Source of the DNA: Nitrospira sp. UBA5699
GTDB taxonomy: Bacteria > Nitrospirota > Nitrospiria > Nitrospirales > Nitrospiraceae
Assembly: GCA_002420105.1 (NCBI GenBank)
Contig: DIHJ01000091.1
Coordinates: 1-13,787, forward strand
DNA: 13,787 bases
Reading direction: 5' to 3'
Part shown: piece after piece, positions 1 to 6,217 of the stretch
Layout: each line of letters opens with the position of its first letter
Numbering within the stretch: position 1 is the first letter of the stretch
Program-made: the position numbers and the translations under genes
Notes under the pieces: generated by a model
Told to the model about the DNA's origin: nothing
The model's input: the letters and a program-made list of their open reading frames with translations, nothing else
Database searches by the model: none

Positions 1-19
1 CGCTCGTGAATAATACGGG

Positions 20-1375
20 CTAGTTCAGCGCGTTCAGACTTCCGGTCGCCCTGGCAAGATTCACCCGCGACGCATTCAATTGAAACAACGCATTGACGAG
101 ATTCTCCCTGGCCCGTGCCACAGCCGTGAGTGCGTTCGTCAGTTCGAAATGGCTGGCCGTCGTCATGACGGCATAGCGTTCCCGCGCAAGATCCAATTCT
201 TTCGAGGCCGACAGCAGCCCCGTTCGCGCGATGGCGACCTGCTCTTTCGCGGCAGTCATGGCCGCCAAGGCATCTTGCACGTCCAGCTTCACCTGATTCA
301 GCACGGAGCGCATCCGCAACGCCTCCTGCCGCAACTGGCTTCTGGCTTCGGCAATCCGGCCTTCGCGCTGAGCGCCGTCGAAAATGGGAATCTGCAGCAG
401 CAGCGCCATGTTGTAACTGTCGAGGCTGTTGTTCCATCGATTGCCGATCAACCCGTAGTCGCCTTGCGCGACCAGCGAGGGCAGCCGTTCGCCTGTGATG
501 GACGAATAGGTCAGTTCCGCCGCCTTGATGCGCATCACCTGCGCCTGCACTTCCGGCCGATTGCTCAAAGCTTCCTCAACAGCCGTTTGCGGCATCGTGA
601 TCCCGTATACCTCGTCCTTGAATTCATCGCTCAACACGACTGCCGTCTCGTAGGGGAAACTCAGGAGATTGAGCAGGTTCAGCTTGGCGTGCTCGACGTC
701 GTAGCGGGATGATGCCGCCGACTGGCGTTCGCCGGCCAGTTGCGCTTCGAGTCTCGCGACGTCGAGTCCGGTGGCGACTCCCCCTTTCTGTCGCTGCTTG
801 ACCAAACCAAGCAATTCACCCATCACCTGCTGGTTGGACTCATGCATCTTCAGCATCCCCATCGCCTTGAGCCCTTCCATATAGAGCAGGGCTACGCTCG
901 CCATGGCATCGAACTTCCGGCTGTCCGCCTCGAATTCCGTCACATGCAGGCGTTCGCGCGACGCACGCCACTTCTGAATCAGGCTGAGGCTCAAGAGATT
1001 CTGGGAAGCATTCACCCGGGCATCGAAGATACTGAAAGGATCGGTCCGGACCGGAGCGAGTCCGAACGTCCCCAGGAATTGCGTCTGGCTGGTTTGCCGG
1101 ACATTCGAGGAGAGGTTCGGCAACATCGCCCCCAATTGCGTCAGGACCTGGCCCTGCGCGGCTTCTATGCGCTCCCTATAGAGCTGGACGTCCGGGTTGT
1201 TATCCACCACCGCCGCCAAAGCGGCGCGCAGCGAGAGCGTCAGGGCCGGCAAGGGAACCGGGAGCGTTTCGACGGACGACCCGCCCGCCGCCCCGCTCAC
1301 GCCGCCGGCCAGGAGTGCGAGCAGCAGGAGTCCCATGGCGCTGAAGAATAGCCCAGCCCTGCACGCATTGCTCAT
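20..1375 (-). CDS. tolC: TolC-family outer-membrane channel of a type I secretion system
   Basis: 451 residues. It should form the trimeric outer-membrane beta-barrel and periplasmic alpha-helical tunnel that gives the exporter its exit duct. The N-terminus is a clear Sec signal peptide: a basic start with Arg6, a hydrophobic run at about residues 9-25 (MGLLLLALLAGG) and small residues (VSGAA) suitable for cleavage near residue 29. The mature part has the two-fold internal repeat of the outer-membrane efflux family (PF02321), about residues 50-240 and 260-445. Each half carries long amphipathic helices rich in Ala, Leu, Gln and Arg, with typical phrases such as NRPEVQAQ and LNASRVNLARATGSL near the end. 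Length matches the family. It is the last gene of the exporter operon, starting 18 bases after the hlyD-like stop (TAG at 1394-1396). No strong Shine-Dalgarno precedes the ATG, so translation may depend on coupling. The family is sure; assignment to this exporter rests on operon position. The symbol marks the family, not orthology to the E. coli housekeeping gene. Confidence 0.93.
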   Translation of the reverse strand: MSNACRAGLFFSAMGLLLLALLAGGVSGAAGGSSVETLPVPLPALTLSLRAALAAVVDNNPDVQLYRERIEAAQGQVLTQLGAMLPNLSSNVRQTSQTQFLGTFGLAPVRTDPFSIFDARVNASQNLLSLSLIQKWRASRERLHVTEFEADSRKFDAMASVALLYMEGLKAMGMLKMHESNQQVMGELLGLVKQRQKGGVATGLDVARLEAQLAGERQSAASSRYDVEHAKLNLLNLLSFPYETAVVLSDEFKDEVYGITMPQTAVEEALSNRPEVQAQVMRIKAAELTYSSITGERLPSLVAQGDYGLIGNRWNNSLDSYNMALLLQIPIFDGAQREGRIAEARSQLRQEALRMRSVLNQVKLDVQDALAAMTAAKEQVAIARTGLLSASKELDLARERYAVMTTASHFELTNALTAVARARENLVNALFQLNASRVNLARATGSLNALN

Positions 1376-1393
1376 GGTCGATCCGGTTGCCGG

Positions 1394-2785
1394 CTACCGC
1401 TCCCGCAAACTTTCCTTGACCGACTTCAACAATGGACTCAGCAGATATTCGATCACTCGGCGCCGGCCGGTCTTAATTTCCACCGTGACGGCCATGCCCG
1501 GGGAGAGATCGACCGCTTTGCCTTCGACCTGGATCGTCGACCGATCCATGCCGACTCTGACGGGATAGACCAGCCCGACCTTTTCAACCGGCGCAGCATC
1601 GTCGGAGACCGTGAGCACCCTGCCGGGAATCGTTCCGTACAGCGTGAACTGAAACGTTTCGACCTTGATTTCGACCGGCTGCCCCTCTTTCACGAAGCCC
1701 ACGTCCTTGTTCTCCACCTGTGCCTCAACTTCGACGGAATGGTCCTGCGGGACAATGATGAGCAGCTGCTGCGCCGGCGTGACGACACCGCCCACCGTAT
1801 GCACGGCCAGTTGCTGCACGACGCCGTCGATCGGCGTCGCCAGCCGCTGAAGATCAGCCTTCTGGCCGGCCTTCGTGACGTCCAGGAGAAGCGACGCGGC
1901 CCTGGTTTCAATGGCCGACAGCTCGGCCTGCTTCCCCCGTTGAAACTCCGCGACGAACGCCCGATAGTTCTTCCCGGCTTCCGAGAGCGCCCCCTGATCC
2001 TGAAGAAGTTTCTTGCGCTGTCCCGCCAGTTCCTGCGTCTTGTCGATCCGCTGTCCTTCTACCTGAAGGAAATCCATCTTGGTGACCGCCTCGTGTTCGA
2101 GCAACTTCTTGTAGGCATCCGCCCGCTCCGCTTCCATCGGCACGGTGGCTTCCAGCCGCCTGATGTTTTCCTTCGTCTGCTCCAGGGCGGCTTTCCGCTG
2201 ATCGATGAGGTGTTGCGCCGCGCCCACACGAGCCTGATATTCCGCCAGTTGATCCCGCAGCAGTTGCCGTTGCAGCAGCACGTGCCCGGGTTCTCCGTCG
2301 ACAGGCGCCTCGAAGCCCGCCTCACCCGCGATCAACGCGCGCAATCGAGCGGCTTCCACCTTCGCCGCGCGATATTCGTTCAAGGCCCGGTCGCGGTCTG
2401 CCCGGTTCTGCGTAGGATCCAGTTCGATCAGCACCTCGCCGCGCTTCACGGCTTGTCCGTCTTGCACATGGATGGCGGCGATCACGCCGGTTTCGTACGG
2501 TTGAATAATCTTCGAATAGCCGCTGGGAATGATCCGGCCCTGTGCCGTCGCGATAATGTCGATCCGGCCGAACGTCGCCCACAGCACGCCTGCCGTGAAA
2601 CAGGCCAGGATCGTCCAGAGGATGGCGCGGCCGGTCGGTGAAGGCGGCGCCTGCTGAATCTCCAGGACCGCCGGCAGGAACTCGGCCGCCTTTTCGCTCC
2701 ATACCGCACCGGCCTGTTGACGCGATTCGGCCTGCCAGGCCGTCTTCCAGACCGTCCAGTGCCGTGAGAGAGCCCCGAATGCCAT
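1394..2785 (-). CDS. hlyD: HlyD-type periplasmic adaptor (membrane fusion protein) of type I secretion
   Basis: 463 residues. It bridges the inner-membrane ABC transporter and the TolC-type channel. A short cytoplasmic N-terminus (about 1-53) is followed by one transmembrane helix (about 54-73, ILWTILACFTAGVLWATFG). Next come the first half of a lipoyl/barrel-sandwich domain (about 80-125, containing GRIIPSGYSKIIQPYETG and VKRGEVLIELDPT), a long coiled-coil hairpin (about 128-310, rich in Glu, Gln, Lys and Arg) and the returning beta domain (about 315-440). The C-terminal stretch VIEYLLSPLLKSVKESLRER closely resembles the conserved tail of haemolysin-type HlyD proteins, which makes this the RTX-exporter subtype and not an RND adaptor. 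It begins 16 bases after the ABC transporter stop. A G-rich AGGGG stretch lies about 8 bases before the ATG. It ends 18 bases before the tolC-like start, so the three genes should be cotranscribed. Confidence 0.95.
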   Translation of the reverse strand: MAFGALSRHWTVWKTAWQAESRQQAGAVWSEKAAEFLPAVLEIQQAPPSPTGRAILWTILACFTAGVLWATFGRIDIIATAQGRIIPSGYSKIIQPYETGVIAAIHVQDGQAVKRGEVLIELDPTQNRADRDRALNEYRAAKVEAARLRALIAGEAGFEAPVDGEPGHVLLQRQLLRDQLAEYQARVGAAQHLIDQRKAALEQTKENIRRLEATVPMEAERADAYKKLLEHEAVTKMDFLQVEGQRIDKTQELAGQRKKLLQDQGALSEAGKNYRAFVAEFQRGKQAELSAIETRAASLLLDVTKAGQKADLQRLATPIDGVVQQLAVHTVGGVVTPAQQLLIIVPQDHSVEVEAQVENKDVGFVKEGQPVEIKVETFQFTLYGTIPGRVLTVSDDAAPVEKVGLVYPVRVGMDRSTIQVEGKAVDLSPGMAVTVEIKTGRRRVIEYLLSPLLKSVKESLRER

Positions 2786-2801
2786 GGGTCGCCCCTGGTT
2801 T

Positions 2802-5024
2802 CTATCCCTCAGCCTTCACACCCGCGTGCCCGTCTTGATACCGGTGAAGGCGCGCATAGAACCCTTGCCGGCGGAGCAGCTCGTCGTGCGCGCCCTCTTC
2901 GACGATCTCGCCCCTCTCCAGCACGAAAATACGATGGGCCGGCCGCACCGCGCTCAACCGATGGGCGATGATAAATACCGTGCGCCCGTTGCAGATCTGC
3001 GTCATGTTCCGCTGAATCACCGCTTCCGATTCATAGTCCAGGGCACTCGTCGCTTCGTCGAACATCAGAATGCGCGGGTTCGCGACCAGGGCCCTGGCGA
3101 TTGCAATCCGCTGGCGCTGGCCGCCGGAGAGAGAACAGCCGCGCTCCCCGACAATCGTGTCGTAGCCGTCCGGCAGTTCGAGGATGAACTCATGCGCGCC
3201 GGCCAGTTTCGCCGCTTGAATCACCTGTTCCATCGCCAGACCGGGGTCGGTCAGCGCGATGTTCTCCCGTACCGAACGGTTGAAGAGAAAGTTCTCCTGG
3301 AGCACGACGCCGACCTGCCTCCGCAGCCAGGCCGGATCGACCTGCGCGAGGTCCACCCCGTCGACCTGGATGCGTCCCCGCTCCGGCACATAGAGCCGCT
3401 GGATCAACTTTGCGATCGTGCTCTTTCCCGACCCGGACCGTCCCACGATCCCGATCACCTGACGGGGCAGGACCGCGAAGGAGACGTTTCGCAGCACCTC
3501 AGGACCGTCCGGCCGATAGCGAAACGTTACGTCGTCGAAGACCACCTGTCCTGTCACCTGAGGCAGGGTGATCCGGCCAGGGTTGTACGAAGGCTCCGGC
3601 TGCGTATTCAGCACATCGCCGAGCCGCTGCACCGAAATGCCGACCTGCTGAAACTCCTGCCACAGATTGACAAGCCGCAGCAGTGGCCCGGTCACCTGCG
3701 TCGACAGCATGTTGAACGCGATCAGCTGCCCGATGCTCAGATCTCCTTCAATCACGCGATAAGCCCCGACCCACAGGACCGCGACCGTCGTGATCTTTTG
3801 CAGACAGCCCGCCATCTGACCGGCCGCCGCGATCAGACTCGTGGCGCGGAAGCTCGCCCGTACATAGTCCGCCAGCTGTTCTTCCCACTTGCGTAACAGC
3901 GGCGGCTCCACCGCCATCGCCTTCACCGTCTGGATACCGCTGATCGTCTCCACCAGGAACGATTGGTTTTCCGCACCGCGATGGAACTTTTCATGCAACC
4001 TGGCGCGAATGGCCGGGGTGATCGCGACCGACAGCACCGCGTAGAACGGGAGCGAGGCCATCACGACCAGCGTGAGCACAGAACTGTAGAACCACATGAC
4101 GACCAGGAAGACGGCGGTAAAGAACACGTCCAGCGCCACGGTCACCGAATGGCTCGTCAGGAACTGGCGGACGTGCTCCAGCTCGCGTACCCGCGCGACG
4201 GTATCGCCGACCCGGCGCGACTCGAAATACGAGAGCGGCAGCGCCAGGATATGGCGGAACAGTTGTGCGCCGAGGCCCACGTCGATCCGGTTTGTCGTAT
4301 GGGAAAAGAGGTAGGTGCGAAGCCCGCCGAGCATCGCATCGAAGACCGTGAAGGCAACCATGCCGATCGCCAGCACGTGCAAGGTGGTGAACCCCTTGTG
4401 GACGAGCACCTTGTCGATGACGACCTGCGTAAACAGCGGCGTCAGGAGAGCGAAGAGCTGTAGAAAGAACGAAGCGACCAACACTTCGCCCAGGAACTTG
4501 CGATATTTAACGATGGAAGGGATGAACCAGGTGAAATCGAAGGTCAGATCCTGCGGACGCAGGTTCGCCCGCTTGGTGAACAGCAGGAGGTCCCCGGTCC
4601 AGTCCGATTCGAACTGGTCGCGCGCCAGCACCAGCGGACGGCCGGCGAGAGGATCCTGTATCAGCGCCTTGTCGCCGTCGATCTTGGCCAGCACCACGTA
4701 CCGGCCGTCCCGTCGCTTGGCGATGGCAGGAAGCGGCGTCCTGTGGAGTTCGCTCCATGCGGTTTTCAGCACACCGGCTTTCAGCCCGAGGTGTTGAGCG
4801 GCACGGAGCAGTTCGGCCTCATCGAGGAGCCGCCCCGACTGCGCAAACCGGTGACGCAACTGGGAGCCGTCGGCTGGCAGGTCGTAGAAGCGGGCCAGAA
4901 TCAGCAGACAGATCAGGCCCGTATCTCCCGTGAACCCAGCGGACGAGGAAGCTTGCCACTCATCACAACCTTGGGATGGTGAGCGTTCAGTTGGCATTTT
5001 CTCAATCCCAACTGACGTCTTCAT
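2802..5024 (-). CDS. hlyB: HlyB-type type I secretion ABC transporter (permease/ATPase with inactive C39-like domain)
   Basis: 740 residues. This inner-membrane homodimeric ATPase recognises the RTX substrate's C-terminal signal and energises export. Domains: a C39 peptidase-like domain (about 30-150), a six-helix ABC transmembrane domain (about 165-445) and a nucleotide-binding domain (about 490-735). The NBD is complete: Walker A GRSGSGKS at 528-535, Q-loop Q576, signature LSGGQ at 632-636, Walker B ILMFDE at 652-657 and H-loop His688. Many stretches match E. coli HlyB as I remember it, for example DFTWFIP, SYFESRRVGDTVARVREL and GDLSIGQLIAFNML. In the C39-like domain Thr35 stands where peptidases have the catalytic Cys (GDTG for DCG), and Tyr109 stands where HlyB keeps a His. 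It should therefore bind substrate without cleaving a leader, as expected for RTX cargo. The start is uncertain: ATG 5024 gives the longest form, and ATG 4997 (residue 10) is also possible; neither has a strong Shine-Dalgarno. First gene of the exporter operon. Confidence 0.95.
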   Translation of the reverse strand: MKTSVGIEKMPTERSPSQGCDEWQASSSAGFTGDTGLICLLILARFYDLPADGSQLRHRFAQSGRLLDEAELLRAAQHLGLKAGVLKTAWSELHRTPLPAIAKRRDGRYVVLAKIDGDKALIQDPLAGRPLVLARDQFESDWTGDLLLFTKRANLRPQDLTFDFTWFIPSIVKYRKFLGEVLVASFFLQLFALLTPLFTQVVIDKVLVHKGFTTLHVLAIGMVAFTVFDAMLGGLRTYLFSHTTNRIDVGLGAQLFRHILALPLSYFESRRVGDTVARVRELEHVRQFLTSHSVTVALDVFFTAVFLVVMWFYSSVLTLVVMASLPFYAVLSVAITPAIRARLHEKFHRGAENQSFLVETISGIQTVKAMAVEPPLLRKWEEQLADYVRASFRATSLIAAAGQMAGCLQKITTVAVLWVGAYRVIEGDLSIGQLIAFNMLSTQVTGPLLRLVNLWQEFQQVGISVQRLGDVLNTQPEPSYNPGRITLPQVTGQVVFDDVTFRYRPDGPEVLRNVSFAVLPRQVIGIVGRSGSGKSTIAKLIQRLYVPERGRIQVDGVDLAQVDPAWLRRQVGVVLQENFLFNRSVRENIALTDPGLAMEQVIQAAKLAGAHEFILELPDGYDTIVGERGCSLSGGQRQRIAIARALVANPRILMFDEATSALDYESEAVIQRNMTQICNGRTVFIIAHRLSAVRPAHRIFVLERGEIVEEGAHDELLRRQGFYARLHRYQDGHAGVKAEG

Positions 5025-5340
5025 ATAGCCGGATGTTCCATAAAGGTAGGTTTGGATGGCATTCGTTCGATCCTTGGCAACTACAATCCGCTGCCAGCAC
5101 AGACCCCTGGCCTTGATGAATTAAATGGCACAAACTGAATATTGAACTCAGAGCCTTATGAGTTAGCAGTACGATTAACAGCGCACACGCCACACGACCG
5201 GCGTAAAAAAGTCGACCTCGATATGACCGTCCAAGGCATCCGGGTGAGACGGAACAGAACTGACGCATGGCGCATCAGTGGATGGAGCACCTTAGACATA
5301 AAGCATCGGCCCCGGTATAATCAGGCCAATCGGAGCCAAC
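5025..5340. other. Divergent intergenic region between exporter operon and MNT-HEPN cassette
   Basis: A 316-base stretch with no convincing gene. It is more AT-rich than its flanks: 25 of 60 bases are G or C in 5101-5160. On the plus strand it ends with the cassette promoter (5293-5321). On the minus strand it must carry the exporter operon promoter, but I find only a weak candidate: a TTTAAT -10-like hexamer (reverse complement of 5120-5125) without a good -35. An inverted repeat ACGCC/GGCGT (5187-5191 and 5200-5204) is followed by six A on the plus strand, which is the wrong orientation for a plus-strand terminator. An imperfect palindrome lies at 5261-5277. Confidence 0.6.
5293..5321 (+). 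promoter_or_regulatory. Sigma70-like promoter of the MNT-HEPN cassette
   Basis: TAGACA (5293-5298; five of six match to TTGACA) is followed by a 17-base spacer and a perfect TATAAT (5316-5321). Transcription would begin near 5328, giving a very short leader of about a dozen bases. That leader contains the GGAG Shine-Dalgarno (5332-5335), five bases before the ATG at 5341. This is the best promoter in the window and points to constitutive or simply repressible expression. Confidence 0.75.
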
Positions 5341-5673
5341 ATGAATCATCCCGTTGAAGCCGACGATCCGGTCATTGGACAAATCGTCCGTCGTCTCGTT
5401 ACAGCCCTCGCACCGGAGCGCATATATCTCTTTGGATCCCAGGCCCGAGGCGATGCCGGACCGGATAGTGACTATGATCTGCTCGTCGTTGTACCCACAT
5501 CGAAGTCCCCACGATATCGGAGAGATCAGGCTGCCTTTCACGCACTTCTTGGAATCGGAGTAGCCAAGGATGTGCTGGTTCTGACCCACGAGGAGTTTGA
5601 GCAGCAGCGATCCGTCGTGTGTTCCTTGCCGGCCACTGTGGAACGGGAAGGGGTGCTGCTCTATGCAGCCTGA
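5341..5673 (+). CDS. MNT-domain minimal nucleotidyltransferase (MntA-like antitoxin candidate)
   Basis: 110 residues. It belongs to the polymerase-beta-like minimal nucleotidyltransferases (PF01909 type). The active-site signature GSX10DXD is intact: GSQARGDAGPDSDYD at about residues 37-51, followed by the hydrophobic strand LLVVV, so the metal-binding aspartates are present. Family knowledge: MNT proteins paired with HEPN proteins act as antitoxins, and the characterised MntA adds AMP to its HEPN toxin. Here the gene sits directly upstream of a HEPN gene and overlaps it by 11 bases, the usual MNT-HEPN operon layout. The start at 5341 is supported by GGAG five bases upstream and by a strong promoter. 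The cassette runs opposite to all the secretion genes around it. Enzymatic activity and antitoxin role are inferred from motif and context. Confidence 0.88.
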   Translation: MNHPVEADDPVIGQIVRRLVTALAPERIYLFGSQARGDAGPDSDYDLLVVVPTSKSPRYRRDQAAFHALLGIGVAKDVLVLTHEEFEQQRSVVCSLPATVEREGVLLYAA

Positions 5674-6070
5674 GAAGGCTGCGGCAGTTAGAGGTTGGCT
5701 GAGCAGAGCGGCGAATGACCTGCGCGGCGCTAAGATTGACCTGGATGCCGAACCGCCGCTGATTGAAGATGCTCTCTTCCATTGCCAGCAGGCAGCCGAG
5801 AAAACCCTCAAAGGTTTCCTGACTTCGCACGATAAACCCTTTAAGAAAACCCATGACCTGGATGAGTTAAGCCGCGCTTGCTTAGAAACGGACCACACCT
5901 TGCAGAGCATCGTGCAGCCCGTGATTCCACTTACTGTCTTTGCCTGGGAGTTCCGCTATCCGGGGGACAGCGTGGTGCCATCTTTGACTGAGGCACACAG
6001 CGCGTTGACCTTGGCAGAGTCACTCTACAAGGCAGTCCTTCAGCGCCTTCCTCTGCCTTGTCATCCATAG
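5663..6070 (+). CDS. HEPN-domain protein (toxin candidate of MNT-HEPN pair)
   Basis: 135 residues from the ATG at 5663. That start is preferred over upstream starts because AAGGGG (5648-5653) lies nine bases before it and because it gives the usual HEPN beginning (KAAAVRGWLSRAANDLRGAK). It is a small all-helical protein of the PF05168 HEPN class. Diagnostic stretches are FHCQQAAEKTLKGFL (about 39-53), KKTHDLDEL (about 61-69) and EFRYPGD (about 96-102). HEPN proteins paired with MNT proteins are often ribonucleases or ribonuclease-like toxins using an RX4-6H motif. The RX4HXY form known from HepT is not seen here. The only formal fit is Arg71-X6-His78 (RACLETDH), and whether it is catalytic is doubtful. 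It overlaps the MNT gene by 11 bases, implying translational coupling. It faces the RTX gene tail to tail across 147 bases. Confidence 0.87.
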   Translation: MQPEKAAAVRGWLSRAANDLRGAKIDLDAEPPLIEDALFHCQQAAEKTLKGFLTSHDKPFKKTHDLDELSRACLETDHTLQSIVQPVIPLTVFAWEFRYPGDSVVPSLTEAHSALTLAESLYKAVLQRLPLPCHP

Positions 6071-6217
6071 GTTGTGCGTCCCCGTTTGTTGTTTGAACTC
6101 TGTCCAGTTCATTGGGCTTATCCGACTAATCTGACTCCGCCGAGTAGATAAAACACATCGATCCAGCTATGGCTGCTTTCCGAACCCCACGCCCGACGCA
6201 TGACGTCCCGCCATTCA
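6071..6217. other. Convergent intergenic gap between HEPN gene and RTX gene
   Basis: 147 bases between two convergent stop codons. The best hairpin is TGAACT (6094-6099) pairing with AGTTCA (6106-6111) over a six-base loop. It has no T-tract on either strand, so it is not a standard intrinsic terminator. A four-base CAGC/GCTG hairpin near 6166-6177 is too weak to call. Termination here may need Rho or be inefficient, in which case opposing transcripts would overlap. Confidence 0.4.

Noticed and set aside
2784..3896. Plus-strand open frame (about 370 codons) opposite the ABC ATPase domain
   Set aside because: The minus strand encodes complete Walker A, signature and Walker B motifs; the opposite frame is Arg/His/Asp-rich and unrecognisable.
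5187..5210. Hairpin ACGCC/GGCGT next to six A as an intrinsic terminator
   Set aside because: On the minus strand the T-run comes before the hairpin, and on the plus strand the tract after it is A. Neither strand has the terminator order, and no gene ends there.
5002..5268. Minus-strand open frame of 88 codons with a hydrophobic stretch, upstream of and overlapping the exporter start
   Set aside because: No Shine-Dalgarno before its ATG, only a weak hydrophobic segment, and it covers the AT-rich region that must hold the exporter promoter. Could be reconsidered if conserved in relatives.
6094..6111. TGAACT/AGTTCA hairpin as a bidirectional terminator between convergent genes
   Set aside because: Six-base AT-leaning stem without a T-tract on either strand; too weak to call.
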